Assembly (NCBI RefSeq): GCF_900168055.1 | Contig: NZ_FUYS01000003.1 | Span: 186,001-250,000 of the forward strand | Direction: 5' to 3' | Source: Parapedobacter luteus | Lineage (GTDB): Bacteria; Bacteroidota; Bacteroidia; Sphingobacteriales; Sphingobacteriaceae | Length of the DNA: 64,000 bases | Shown: positions 28,380 to 38,134 of the stretch, one piece after another | Position numbering within the stretch: position 1 is the stretch's first letter | Layout of the letters: the number at the start of each line of letters is the position of its first letter | The notes under the pieces: model-generated | Seen by the model: the letters and a program-made list of their open reading frames with translations, nothing else | The model's database searches: none | Told to the model about the DNA's origin: nothing | Program-made: the position numbers and the translations under genes

Positions 28380-29360
28380 ATGGAAATTCTCAAGACTCAA
28401 TATGATGTGCTCATTATAGGCGGAGGTCCTATCGGATTGGCCTGCGGCATTGCGGCTCAAGAAGCAGGGTTGTCTTATCTCATTGTCGAAAAAGGATGCT
28501 TGGTCAACTCTTTATACCACTATCCGCAAAACATGACGTTCTTTTCGACATCTGAACGCTTGGAGATCGGCGATGTACCTTTTATGTCTACGAATACCAA
28601 GCCCAGGCGGGCGGAAGCCCTCGAGTATTATCGCCGCATACAGCAGAAATTTGAATTGAACATTCGTTTGTTCGAAGAGGTGACCATGGTATACCGCAGA
28701 ACGGACGGTTTCGAGATCACGACCTCAAAATCATCATATCGCGCCCGATATGTGGTGGTGGCTACAGGATTTTATGATATTCCTTGCTTAATGAATATCC
28801 CCGGCGAAAATTTAGCTAAGGTGAGCCATTACTACAACGATCCGCATTACTATGCCGGACAAAAAGTGCTGGTTGTGGGCGCCAGCAATTCGTCGGTGGA
28901 CGCAGCATTGGAAACGTATCGCAAGGGAGCCGAAGTCACGTTGGTCGTTCGTGGGGCGTGTATCGGTCCGCGGGTAAAATATTGGGTCCGTCCCGATATC
29001 GAAAACCGCATCGCCGCAGGGGAAATACGGGCGCTATTCAGCAGCACACTGACGGCCATCCGGCCCACGGAAGTGGATATCCTTACGCCGGATGGCCCAA
29101 TTACGATTGAAAATGATTTCGTACTCGCCCTGACAGGCTATCAGCCCAACTTTGCTTTTTTGGAAAAGATCGGGATAACTTTGGCTGACGCTCCGTCACG
29201 AGAACCATACCATAATCCAGAGACGATGGAAACCAACATTCCCGGCCTTTTTCTCGCCGGTGTGGTTTGTGGAGGCATGAACACACACCTTTGGTTTATT
29301 GAAAACTCCCGTGTGCACGCCACGCAAATTGTCAAGCGGATCCTTGAAATAGAGCGGTGA
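28380..29360 (+). CDS. ypdA: YpdA-family putative bacillithiol disulfide reductase
   Basis: The protein has 326 residues. It is a flavoprotein of the two-dinucleotide-binding-fold type: FAD site G-G-G-P-I-G-L near residue 14 and NADPH site V-V-G-A-S-N-S-S-V-D near residue 165. There is no CxxC redox pair, as in YpdA and unlike thioredoxin reductase. Distinct family text includes Y-H-Y-P-Q-N-M-T-F-F-S-T. YpdA is linked to reduction of bacillithiol disulfide in Firmicutes; activity here is inferred. An in-frame upstream TTG exists, but the promoter leaves no room for it. Confidence 0.87.
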   Translation: MEILKTQYDVLIIGGGPIGLACGIAAQEAGLSYLIVEKGCLVNSLYHYPQNMTFFSTSERLEIGDVPFMSTNTKPRRAEALEYYRRIQQKFELNIRLFEEVTMVYRRTDGFEITTSKSSYRARYVVVATGFYDIPCLMNIPGENLAKVSHYYNDPHYYAGQKVLVVGASNSSVDAALETYRKGAEVTLVVRGACIGPRVKYWVRPDIENRIAAGEIRALFSSTLTAIRPTEVDILTPDGPITIENDFVLALTGYQPNFAFLEKIGITLADAPSREPYHNPETMETNIPGLFLAGVVCGGMNTHLWFIENSRVHATQIVKRILEIER

Positions 29361-29397
29361 AAAGGCTACGCTGGTATTTTGTTGGATTGTTGTTTTG

Positions 29398-30027
29398 CTA
29401 TCGCTGAGGGTCTGAGGCGCTCCGCACCTCCAACCCGCGCAGAAAGATGGTTGCCATTTTTTTCTGTAAGCTCAGTATCCGGTCAAACTCTTCTTTCGTG
29501 GGGAACAAAACGCCGTTTAGGTCTTTTAAGATACTAAATCGCATGCCAGCGAGTGCAAACAACATGATTTCGGCCGTTTCTTCCATGTGTTCGACATAAA
29601 GCTCACCGGTATCTACACCTCTTTGCAGTATTTTGCTGATAATAGCTTTTTCCTTTACTTTTGAATCCGCCATTACGGAAGCCATTTCATTGGGTGTTTG
29701 TTGTACGGCGGATATCGAATGCTCCAGCAGGTTGTAGTATTTTGTAATAAACGCAATTCGCCTGTCCAAGACGAACATTATCGTTTCATGGCAGCCATTG
29801 AAGGAAGGCAACGCTTCTTCAATCTCCTCGAACGACTGGTTGATTACATGTTCGAGCACAGCCGCATACAAGGTATTTTTGTCCGGGAAATAGTAATACA
29901 ACAAGGCCTTGGAAAACGAAAGATCTTGTGCAATCTCCGACATGGTCGTCTTAGCTAAACCAAAATGGGCAAACCGCCGGGTGGCTGCCTCCAATATTTG
30001 CGTGCGCTTTTTATCTGCATTAATCAT
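29398..30027 (-). CDS. TetR/AcrR family transcriptional regulator
   Basis: The protein has 209 residues. The N-terminal HTH is typical: R-T-Q-I-L-E-A-A, F-A-H-F-G-L-A-K-T-T-M-S-E-I-A, then S-K-A-L-L-Y-Y-Y-F-P-D-K. The C-terminal ligand domain is helical and unassigned. It is divergent from murB, with 107 nt between them, but control of murB is unlikely by function. Its target is unknown. Confidence 0.92.
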   Translation of the reverse strand: MINADKKRTQILEAATRRFAHFGLAKTTMSEIAQDLSFSKALLYYYFPDKNTLYAAVLEHVINQSFEEIEEALPSFNGCHETIMFVLDRRIAFITKYYNLLEHSISAVQQTPNEMASVMADSKVKEKAIISKILQRGVDTGELYVEHMEETAEIMLFALAGMRFSILKDLNGVLFPTKEEFDRILSLQKKMATIFLRGLEVRSASDPQR

Positions 30028-30095
30028 ACAATCAATTTAATGATGCTGTCAGGTCAATCATTATATTTGGCGCTAAAGTTAATACGTTAAAGTTA

Positions 30096-30103
30096 TACAT
30101 TTG
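30096..30103 (+). promoter_or_regulatory. TAnnTTTG -10 element of murB
   Basis: TACATTTG is an exact -10 match ending 31 nt before the murB ATG. The nearest upstream TTTG (30066-30069) is 26 nt away, a little beyond the usual spacing. Confidence 0.5.
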
Positions 30104-30134
30104 TTTGAATAATTGAAAACATCGGTCAAATTTT

Positions 30135-31157
30135 ATGAAACTTTCGGTAAAGGAACATTTTTCACTAAAGGAGTACAATACGTTTGGTGTAGACGCGTTT
30201 GCACGTCAATTTGTGGAAATCCATACCGAAGACGAACTTATCCATCTATTTAGCCAACCAATCGTCAAGCAGCCTATTCTCATTTTGGGAGGCGGGAGCA
30301 ATATCCTGTTCACCAAAGACTTTGAGGGGTTGGTCATCAAGATGAATATCGGTGGCATAAGCCATACCGTCGCTGAAACAAGCGCCATCGTAGTGGCGGG
30401 CGCCGGCGTCGTGTGGAATGATTTGGTATGGTACTGCGTGGATCGCCATTTTTGGGGCGTGGAGAATATGGCGCTTATTCCGGGAACGGCCGGAGCCGCA
30501 CCCGTCCAAAACATCGGAGCTTATGGCGCAGAGCTTAAGGATGTGTTGCTTAGCTGTCGAGCATTTGATACAATACGTGGAGAAATTTCTACATTCGATA
30601 ACGCCGCCTGCCGCTTTTCGTACCGAGAAAGCATATTTAAAAACGAAGCGAAAGGCCGTTATATCATTACGTCAGTAACGCTGCAGCTGTCCTTAAAACC
30701 AAACATCAACACATCCTATGGAGCAATCAACGCCGAACTATCAAGGCGGAACATCGCGCAACCGACGATAAAAGATATTGCAGAGGTCGTGTCGGCCATC
30801 CGCACCGAAAAACTGCCCGACCCCTCAACAATCGGCAATTCAGGCAGTTTTTTCAAAAACCCAATCGTATCCACACAACATTTAAAGCAGCTACAGTCCA
30901 CTTTACCGGACATGAATTTTGTGTATTATCAACTTGACGACAATTGGGTCAAAATTGCCGCGGGCTGGCTTATCGAACAATGCGGATGGAAGGGAAAGCG
31001 AGTAGGCGATGCTGGGACATGGAAAAACCAAGCCTTGGTGCTCGTAAATCATCATAACGCTTCAGGATCAGACATATACAATCTTTCCGAACAAATCATC
31101 CAAGACGTAAATGAGCGGTTCGGCATCACCCTGGAACGAGAAGTGAATATTATATGA
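30135..31157 (+). CDS. murB: UDP-N-acetylmuramate dehydrogenase
   Basis: The protein has 340 residues and reduces UDP-GlcNAc-enolpyruvate to UDP-MurNAc in peptidoglycan precursor synthesis. FAD-binding signatures are Y-N-T-F-G-V-D, G-G-G-S-N-I-L-F and I-P-G-T-A-G-A-A-P-V-Q-N-I-G-A-Y-G. The catalytic serine is in G-N-S-G-S-F-F-K-N-P. Length and C-terminal domain fit the type I (E. coli-like) enzyme. It is monocistronic by spacing. Confidence 0.96.
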   Translation: MKLSVKEHFSLKEYNTFGVDAFARQFVEIHTEDELIHLFSQPIVKQPILILGGGSNILFTKDFEGLVIKMNIGGISHTVAETSAIVVAGAGVVWNDLVWYCVDRHFWGVENMALIPGTAGAAPVQNIGAYGAELKDVLLSCRAFDTIRGEISTFDNAACRFSYRESIFKNEAKGRYIITSVTLQLSLKPNINTSYGAINAELSRRNIAQPTIKDIAEVVSAIRTEKLPDPSTIGNSGSFFKNPIVSTQHLKQLQSTLPDMNFVYYQLDDNWVKIAAGWLIEQCGWKGKRVGDAGTWKNQALVLVNHHNASGSDIYNLSEQIIQDVNERFGITLEREVNII

Positions 31158-31369
31158 AATTATCAAGAAATTATCATATATTAGCTTCTCATTAAACGAC
31201 CAATTAGTCTTTTAGCACGATACTTGCGGCACTCACCGTGACACTAATAAACTAAAAAAGCAAAACGTCAGGTTTTTCATTACGTAAAAGCATACGCTCA
31301 TTTATACTCATAAAATGTTTAACTCGGAGATTCAGGCTATAAACCTGGACCCCCTTAAACCGTAAAAAG

Positions 31370-31885
31370 ATGACGAGATTTGAATTTAACACATTAGTGG
31401 TACAGCATACCGAATCGTTAAGAGGGTATGCGCTGCATTTTACCCGTGACGACGATGATGCCAATGACCTCGTACAGGACACCGTACTCAAAGCAGTCAC
31501 TTACCATGGTCGGTTTAAAGAAGGAACCAACTTGAAAGGCTGGCTCTATACCATCATGAAAAACACGTTTATCAACAACTATAGGCGGTTTGTAAAAACG
31601 AGCACACTGGTTTCTCAATCAACCGAAATCCCCAATGCATACTTAGCCCATAGCGCCACAACAAATGCTGGCGAAAGCAAGTTTGTGATGGAAGATATCA
31701 AAGAGGCAATGACCGGCCTGGCCGACGAATATTATGTCCCTTTCAGTATGTATTTTGAAGGCTATAAATATCATGAGATTTCCGATCACTTGCGCATCCC
31801 TATCGGTACCGTAAAAACACGTATCCATGTAGCCCGGCGGATTATGAAAAAAGCACTGAATGCTTATAAATATGAGCGGGCATAG
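31370..31885 (+). CDS. ECF-type RNA polymerase sigma factor
   Basis: The protein has 171 residues. Region 2 includes D-A-N-D-L-V-Q-D-T-V-L-K-A and the -10 recognition helix L-K-G-W-L-Y-T-I-M-K-N-T-F. Region 4 has Y-H-E-I-S-D-H-L-R-I-P-I-G-T-V-K-T-R. No anti-sigma gene is adjacent. The preceding 212 nt contain no gene. The downstream cytochrome-b5-like gene overlaps its 3' end, so the two are translationally linked. Confidence 0.92.
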   Translation: MTRFEFNTLVVQHTESLRGYALHFTRDDDDANDLVQDTVLKAVTYHGRFKEGTNLKGWLYTIMKNTFINNYRRFVKTSTLVSQSTEIPNAYLAHSATTNAGESKFVMEDIKEAMTGLADEYYVPFSMYFEGYKYHEISDHLRIPIGTVKTRIHVARRIMKKALNAYKYERA

Positions 31886-32126
31886 TATACCACAAAATCT
31901 CCCCTCATATTCAAAAGCACAATTGGCGCTAAGAAACGGCCAAGACAAACCCGAAATATGGATCGCTTACCATGGCTATATCTATGATGTTTCCAAGAGT
32001 CGCTTATGGTTTGGCGGCACGCATTATGAGCATTGGGCTGGGCAGGACCTTACGGACGAACTGGCGGATGCGCCGCATACCGATACGGTGTTTTCACGAT
32101 TTAAGATTATCGGGACACTGATCTAA
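31872..32126 (+). CDS. Small cytochrome b5-like heme/steroid-binding protein
   Basis: The protein has 84 residues from the ATG at 31872; another ATG at 31860 is also possible. The cytochrome b5 core is visible: I-W-I-A-Y-H-G-Y-I-Y-D-V-S, then H-Y-E-H-W-A-G-Q-D-L-T and D-A-P-H-T-D. The histidines in the last two segments are candidate heme ligands. No signal peptide or membrane anchor is seen. The start lies inside the sigma gene (14-nt overlap), implying coupled translation. It converges on the PfkB gene. Confidence 0.82.
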   Translation: MSGHSIPQNLPSYSKAQLALRNGQDKPEIWIAYHGYIYDVSKSRLWFGGTHYEHWAGQDLTDELADAPHTDTVFSRFKIIGTLI

Positions 32127-32147
32127 CCTAACAAAGACCGCCGCAAA

Positions 32148-33068
32148 TCAATTTGCAATATCAAACTTGGTAAGCTCAGTAAAAAGACGAAGACGTTCAC
32201 TTATCGATGCGCTGTCTAATTCCCTTAAACGTTCAGCACCGAATTTTTCCACACAGAAGGAGGCCAAAGCCGACCCGAAAATGACGGCGTTCTTCATATT
32301 GTGGAATGTCAACGTTCCAACCTTCGCTAAATAGCCGATAAAACCTCCCGCAAAGGTATCCCCTGCCCCGGTTGGATCATAAACCTCTGCAAGCGGAAGC
32401 GCAGGCGCGGAAAAAATCTGTCCGTCGCCGAATAATAACGCACCGTGCTCACCTTTTTTGATAACGAGGTATTTGGGGCCGAGCTTCAAAATTTTTTCCG
32501 CGGCTTTCACCAAACTATATTCCCCGGCCAGTTGCCTGGCTTCTGCGTCGTTGACGGTAAGTACATCAACACTTTTCAATACCGTCAATAAATCTTCCCA
32601 TGCGGTGTCCATCCAGAAATTCATGGTATCCAGTACCACCAACTTGGGCTTGCGCTGCAACCGGTTGAGCGTCGTAAGCTGAACTTGGGGAGTAAGATTT
32701 CCGAGAAGTAGGTATTGGCAATCTTGATAGCTATCCGGTACGATCGGGTCAAAATCGGCTAAGACGTTGAGATCCGTCACCAAGGTGTCCCGGCTATTCA
32801 TGTCATTATGATATCTTCCCGCCCAAAAAAAAGTCTTTTCGCCTTTCCTGACCTGAACACCATCAAGGTTTATACCCTTCGACCGTAAAACATCCAGGTT
32901 GTCATCACCAAAGTCCTCACCAACGACACCAACCAATTTCACCTGATTATACAAATAAGCCGCAGCCAGCCCTGCGAAAGTGGCCGCACCGCCTACAATT
33001 TTATCTGTTTTGCCGAAAGGCGTCTCTATTGCGTCGTACGCGATGGTTCCGATGATGACTAAACTCAT
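32148..33068 (-). CDS. PfkB/ribokinase family sugar or nucleoside kinase
   Basis: The protein has 306 residues. It begins with the family strand S-L-V-I-I-G-T-I-A-Y-D. The second PfkB signature, D-P-T-G-A-G-D-T-F-A-G-G-F, contains the catalytic aspartate near residue 250. An early glycine-rich stretch (K-I-V-G-G-A-A-T-F-A-G-L) is the substrate-side motif. Substrate is not clear. The longer in-frame start (33095) would place the start just at the -10 element, so 33068 is used. Confidence 0.9.
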   Translation of the reverse strand: MSLVIIGTIAYDAIETPFGKTDKIVGGAATFAGLAAAYLYNQVKLVGVVGEDFGDDNLDVLRSKGINLDGVQVRKGEKTFFWAGRYHNDMNSRDTLVTDLNVLADFDPIVPDSYQDCQYLLLGNLTPQVQLTTLNRLQRKPKLVVLDTMNFWMDTAWEDLLTVLKSVDVLTVNDAEARQLAGEYSLVKAAEKILKLGPKYLVIKKGEHGALLFGDGQIFSAPALPLAEVYDPTGAGDTFAGGFIGYLAKVGTLTFHNMKNAVIFGSALASFCVEKFGAERLRELDSASISERLRLFTELTKFDIAN

Positions 33069-33092
33069 AATTCTTTTTATCAAATTTGGGCG

Positions 33093-33100
33093 CAAAGGTA
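33093..33100 (-). promoter_or_regulatory. TAnnTTTG -10 element of the PfkB-family kinase gene
   Basis: The complement of 33093-33100 reads TACCTTTG. It ends 24 nt before the ATG at 33068 and supports that start. No -33 match was found. Confidence 0.5.
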
Positions 33101-33248
33101 TGGGTTTTCAAGGGGATATAAAATATTGATTAAAGATATTTACTTCTAACAACACACGAATGAAACCCAAACTTAACACGTTATTAACATTGGCATTTTA
33201 TTTTTAACCGTTTTTAATCAGCATTTAAAATTAGTGATATTGGGACGT

Positions 33249-34880
33249 ATGTCACCTTTTTTCCCAAAGATATGCCTGCTACTTTGGGTGATTTTTCCAT
33301 TAGTAGCCAATGCCCAGAAAAATAATCGTAATCAATTAGAACATACACGCACCCTGATTAAGCAAAATCCGGACGCAGCGTTCCTGCAGATCAAACGGAT
33401 ACTCAATGAGGCACTGGAGGAGCAAGATAATTACATCGCGGCCATGTGCTACGAGCAAATAGGTGAAGTATACTATTATCAGGCGGCGTATTCGCAGGCG
33501 TTGGACAATTATCACAAAGCCATCAAGTTTTTCCGGCAAGAAAAACATGCAGCAGAATTGGCCAATACACTTATCAAGGTTGGCGAAACACATTATTACA
33601 ACCGTCAATATCCCGCAGCGCTGGAAATTTTTCAGGAAGCACTGGCCATCTATTCGGATTTGGACAACCATCGGGGCATGGCCGATGCCTATGGCCATAT
33701 CGGCCAGGCGTACGAGAAAAGCCAACGCTATGAGGAGGCCACCAAGTACCAAAACCTGGCCCTGAAACAGCTTAAGCAGGAGGATGACCCCGTTGGCGTC
33801 GCCAAGATCTATGAAAATATCGGCAGTATCTATGAGGACAAACTGCAGCTCGACTCGGCCCTGCATTATTTTACAATGGCCTTGGAGCTTAATAGGCAGC
33901 ATGGCAATCAGATGGCGCAGATCGAGGTAATCAACAATCTTGGTGATGTGTACCGAAAAACTGGGCAGTACGAAGCGGCCCTCGGGTATACCCGCCAGGC
34001 AGCGCGCTTGGCCGATACCCTAAACGAGCATTACCAGTTGGCTTCTGCATATCGCGACCTATCCAGGACGTTCGATTTGATGGGACGCTATGATAGTGCG
34101 TATTATTATAGTGAAGCCGGTCGGGATATTTTCCTTGACATTTTTTCCGAAGACAGCAAGAAGCAGCTCACCATCCTACAGACTCTTTTTGAGCTGGAAC
34201 AAAAAGATGATGCTATCAACCAGTTTCATAAAGATCGCCGCATATACGGCCTGTTTACCGCAGGCGCCATTGTCATCACTGTGTTACTCGTCAGCCTCGG
34301 CATCAGCATCATCAGCCGCCAGCGTCTGAAGCTAAAAAACCAACAGCAGCTCAACGTGCAGAACAGCATGCTCTATGAGGCCCAGAAAAAGGCTCTTGAA
34401 ACCGATCTGCACAACAAACAACTCCGGGAGGAAAATCTGCGCGGCGAACTCGAGCTAAAGAGCAAAGAGCTTACCAGCCATACTTTGCACCTCATTCAGA
34501 AGAATCAGCTCCTCGAAGAGCTGCGCGAAAAACTCACTCGCATGGTCAAGGACGATAAGCGCGACCAACGCAAGGAACTTAAGCAACTCCTGAGCCTCAT
34601 CAACCTGAACAGTAACCATGACAAAAACTGGGAAGACTTCCGAACAGTGTTCGAGCGGGTGCACGAACATTTCTTCGACAGCCTGAAAAAGCACAGCGAT
34701 GCACTCACCTCGACCGACCTGCGCCTAGCGGCGCTCCTGAAAATGAACCTCACCTCAGCAGACATCGCCACGATGCTGGGGATTTCCCAAAACAGCTTAC
34801 GTATATCCCGCTATCGACTGCGGAAAAAACTGAACCTTGAAGACGGTGAAAACCTCAGCGCTTTCATCCAGCGCCTGTAA
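33249..34880 (+). CDS. TPR-transmembrane-HTH regulator
   Basis: The protein has 543 residues. A signal/anchor peptide ends at V-A-N-A-Q. Six or seven TPR repeats follow to about residue 320. A membrane helix lies near 338-358 (F-T-A-G-A-I-V-I-T-V). A coiled coil leads to a C-terminal HTH: T-S-A-D-I-A-T-M-L-G-I-S-Q-N-S-L-R. This layout, TPRs outside and an HTH inside, is a recurrent Bacteroidota one-component design without kinase or receiver. It precedes the receptor-phytase genes by 230 nt and may regulate them. GTG at 33234 is an alternative start. Confidence 0.85.
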   Translation: MSPFFPKICLLLWVIFPLVANAQKNNRNQLEHTRTLIKQNPDAAFLQIKRILNEALEEQDNYIAAMCYEQIGEVYYYQAAYSQALDNYHKAIKFFRQEKHAAELANTLIKVGETHYYNRQYPAALEIFQEALAIYSDLDNHRGMADAYGHIGQAYEKSQRYEEATKYQNLALKQLKQEDDPVGVAKIYENIGSIYEDKLQLDSALHYFTMALELNRQHGNQMAQIEVINNLGDVYRKTGQYEAALGYTRQAARLADTLNEHYQLASAYRDLSRTFDLMGRYDSAYYYSEAGRDIFLDIFSEDSKKQLTILQTLFELEQKDDAINQFHKDRRIYGLFTAGAIVITVLLVSLGISIISRQRLKLKNQQQLNVQNSMLYEAQKKALETDLHNKQLREENLRGELELKSKELTSHTLHLIQKNQLLEELREKLTRMVKDDKRDQRKELKQLLSLINLNSNHDKNWEDFRTVFERVHEHFFDSLKKHSDALTSTDLRLAALLKMNLTSADIATMLGISQNSLRISRYRLRKKLNLEDGENLSAFIQRL

Positions 34881-35110
34881 GGTTATGACCTTGCAATAAA
34901 ATACTAGTAACATGAGGTTAACAGAAACTTAATAGCCATAAATCAGGAACACAATCAACTGACAAACAGATTATTAGACGACAAAAAACACAGCCTGTTG
35001 CTTTCCTGTCTATGCTCAGCAGACGCCTGTATACCTTTTGTTTACACACCATCGTTGGATGCCTAATCGGCTATCACCAATCTTTGTACCGGAAACAAAA
35101 AACAATTTTT

Positions 35111-38008
35111 ATGAAACAAAAACGATTGCTATTTTTTGCATGCCCAATCACCCTCCCCTTGGATATGACAGCTATTCGCGGGATGATGAGACAGGTATGC
35201 TTTACGCTACCGCTGGTTTTATTGATTTCGATAACGGCATTTGCCCAGCAAAATGGCGTGATTTCCGGCAAAGTGATAGATGGCGCTACCCGCTTGTCCT
35301 TACCGGGAGCCACCCTCCGGGTCAATGTAGGCAACCGGTACACGGTTTCTTCGCAAACCGGTGAATACGAATTTCTCGGTGTGCCCGCCGGCACCTACGA
35401 GGTATTGGTAAACTATCTGGGCTATCCCTCGCAGACAAAAACCGTCACTGTAGCAGCCGGAGAAAACTCCAGGATTGATTTTCAGCTGGATCCCAGCGAT
35501 ACCCAACTTAGCGAAGTGATCATCATGGGTGACCGTCTGCGCAGCCAAGCCAGTGCTCTCAATCAGCAGAAAAACAATGCAAACATATCCAACGTGATTA
35601 GTTCAGATCAGGTTGGACGGTTTCCAGACGCCAATATCGGCGATGCACTCAAGCGGGTACCTGGTATCGCCATGCAAAATGACCAAGGTGAAGCGCGGGA
35701 CATCATCATCCGTGGCTTAGCTCCCGAACTCAACTCCGTCACACTGAACGGGGACCGCATCCCATCCGCTGAAGGCGATAACCGCCGCGTGCAAATGGAC
35801 CTCATCCCGGCGGATATGATCCAGACCATTGTAGTCAACAAGACGCTCACCCCGGATATGGATGCAGATGCGATCGGCGGTTCGGTCGATCTGATTACAC
35901 GGGCCTCCCCTAACGGCCAGCGTATATCAGCGACGTTATCTGGTGGTTATAATCCCATTAGGGAAAAAGCGTTATATACAGGCGGCTTCGTCTACGGCAA
36001 TCGCTTTGCTAACGACGCCATTGGCATAGTGCTCAGCGGCTCTTATAACAATAATGACTATGGCTCTGACAACATCGAGGCTACCTGGGTACAAGATAGC
36101 CACGGGAATACCTACGTCAGGCAACAGGATATCCGCAAATATGATGTGCAACGTATCCGCAGGAGCCTTTCCGGTGCGTTCGACTTCCGCCTCAGCGAAA
36201 ACCATACCCTCACAGCCAACGCCATGTACAATTGGCGTGATGACCTGGAAAACCGGTTTCGGTTTCGGGTAGACAACGTCAGCCCAACATATAGTGAAAG
36301 CAACCCAACGCAAATAGTCGGATATACTGGCCGCGTAGGCCGTGAGCTTAAGGGCGGTGCTTCCGGCAGGAACAAGAACAGGCGCCTGGAAACGCAGCAG
36401 GTACAAAACTATTCCCTGCGAGGGGATCACCTGCTTGGCTCCTCAATCGATATGGATTGGGCAACCAGTTTTTCTACCGCATCAGAAAAAAAACCTAATG
36501 AGCGCTACGCCTTGTTCAGAAGCGGCGGATTTCCGGTTTCATTTAATGGCGACAACAATTTTCCGTTGTATAGCGTTAGCGGCGACCAAATGGGGCTTGG
36601 ATTCAATGAAATAACGGAAGGAAATGGTTTTACCCGGGAAAAGGAGTTCGGTGCCAAACTGAATTTCAGAGTGCCGCTTTCGGTCATCGACGATCAAAAA
36701 GGTCGGTTGCGTTTTGGTGGCCGGTTGCGCCTGAAAACTAAAATCCGCGATGATGTCGCTTACGAGTATGAGCCTATTGACGAAAGTGCGTTTGCTTCTA
36801 TCGGCAATGTGCAAACGGTGACTTTTGCCAAGCCACTTCTCATGGGCGATGCATTTGTACCCGGCACCTTCATGGCTCCCCAGTTTCTCGGCGGACTCGC
36901 CCTGACCGACGCTTCACAGTTTGAAGAAGAGGCCATCCCCGACGACTACTTGATGGAGAATTATGATGCCAGCGAGCGCATTTATGCGGGTTATCTCCGC
37001 TGGGATCAGGACTTTAGCAACCAGTTTTCGGTGATAGTGGGTGCCCGGCTGGAACACACCGGAATTAAATACACAGGTAATGTTATCGAAGATGAAGAGG
37101 ATCTTCTGGGCACACGCACCATACAAAACAGCTACACCAATATCTTTCCCAATCTGACGTTCAAATACACGCCTGCCGAGTCGCTCGTCTTGCGGGGGGC
37201 ATTCACCACTGCACTAGCGAGGCCCAACTATTATGCGCTCGCACCGTACCTTAGCGTCATTCCGGGGTCAGACGCCGAGATATACGCCGGAAATCCAGAC
37301 CTGAATGCAACGTATGCGTATAACGGCGATTTAATGATCGAAAACTATTTTAAATCGATCGGCTTGGTGTCTGGCGGGATATTCTACAAGCGTCTCAATG
37401 ATTTCATCTACACGTTTGTGGACCAGCAATACACCACCGATAAGTTTGCAGCGGATTTCCCTTCGGAAAGCAATCCAATCGCACCCGGCGAAACATGGCA
37501 GTTTACCCAGATGCGAAACGGCAGTACGGTAAACTTGTATGGGTTTGAGGTGGCTTTCCAGCGGCAGCTCGATTTTCTTCCCGGCAAATTTTTCCGCGGG
37601 CTTGGCATTTACGCCAACTATACGTATGTAGCTTCCAACGCAAAAGGTGTGACCGACGAAGACGGCAACGAAAGGGACGATATCAGTTTGCCGGGAACGG
37701 CTCCACACATGCTCAATGGTTCAATCTCGTGGGAGAATAGCCGCTTTTCCCTGAGGGCATCCGCTCATTATACAGCCGCTTATCTGGACGAACTGGCTGC
37801 TACCAGTTTTGATGACGCATATTACGATGAGCAGTTTTTCCTGGATGTCAACGCCTCCTACAAGGTACAACGAAACATGCGGATCTTTGCCGAGGCAAAT
37901 AACCTGACCAATCAGCCATTGCGGTATTATCAAGGCGTTCGTTCACGTACCATGCAGGCAGAATATTATCGCCCCCGGTTCAACATTGGGGTAAAATTGG
38001 ATTTATAG
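35111..38008 (+). CDS. TonB-dependent receptor, TIGR01782-like
   Basis: The protein has 965 residues from the chosen ATG; ATGs at about 35168-35186 would give a shorter signal peptide ending at T-A-F-A-Q. A carboxypeptidase-regulatory-like domain precedes a plug with V-G-R-F-P-D-A-N-I-G-D-A-L-K-R-V-P-G-I. The text D-M-D-A-D-A-I-G-G-S-V-D-L is typical of the TIGR01782 receptor group common in Caulobacter and Xanthomonas. A 22-strand barrel follows and the C-terminus is G-V-K-L-D-L. The phytase gene starts 126 nt downstream, so inositol phosphates or their products are likely substrates. This is inferred from context. Confidence 0.88.
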   Translation: MKQKRLLFFACPITLPLDMTAIRGMMRQVCFTLPLVLLISITAFAQQNGVISGKVIDGATRLSLPGATLRVNVGNRYTVSSQTGEYEFLGVPAGTYEVLVNYLGYPSQTKTVTVAAGENSRIDFQLDPSDTQLSEVIIMGDRLRSQASALNQQKNNANISNVISSDQVGRFPDANIGDALKRVPGIAMQNDQGEARDIIIRGLAPELNSVTLNGDRIPSAEGDNRRVQMDLIPADMIQTIVVNKTLTPDMDADAIGGSVDLITRASPNGQRISATLSGGYNPIREKALYTGGFVYGNRFANDAIGIVLSGSYNNNDYGSDNIEATWVQDSHGNTYVRQQDIRKYDVQRIRRSLSGAFDFRLSENHTLTANAMYNWRDDLENRFRFRVDNVSPTYSESNPTQIVGYTGRVGRELKGGASGRNKNRRLETQQVQNYSLRGDHLLGSSIDMDWATSFSTASEKKPNERYALFRSGGFPVSFNGDNNFPLYSVSGDQMGLGFNEITEGNGFTREKEFGAKLNFRVPLSVIDDQKGRLRFGGRLRLKTKIRDDVAYEYEPIDESAFASIGNVQTVTFAKPLLMGDAFVPGTFMAPQFLGGLALTDASQFEEEAIPDDYLMENYDASERIYAGYLRWDQDFSNQFSVIVGARLEHTGIKYTGNVIEDEEDLLGTRTIQNSYTNIFPNLTFKYTPAESLVLRGAFTTALARPNYYALAPYLSVIPGSDAEIYAGNPDLNATYAYNGDLMIENYFKSIGLVSGGIFYKRLNDFIYTFVDQQYTTDKFAADFPSESNPIAPGETWQFTQMRNGSTVNLYGFEVAFQRQLDFLPGKFFRGLGIYANYTYVASNAKGVTDEDGNERDDISLPGTAPHMLNGSISWENSRFSLRASAHYTAAYLDELAATSFDDAYYDEQFFLDVNASYKVQRNMRIFAEANNLTNQPLRYYQGVRSRTMQAEYYRPRFNIGVKLDL

Positions 38009-38134
38009 TCTTTAAACTTATATTGCACATTGGTACACCGCTGGCCCGGACTTTGGATAACATTGGTTTCCGGCCCATTGGTGTATGGTAAGCAGCAGTG
38101 GAAAATAAAAAAAATAATTAACCGACTTCACAAC

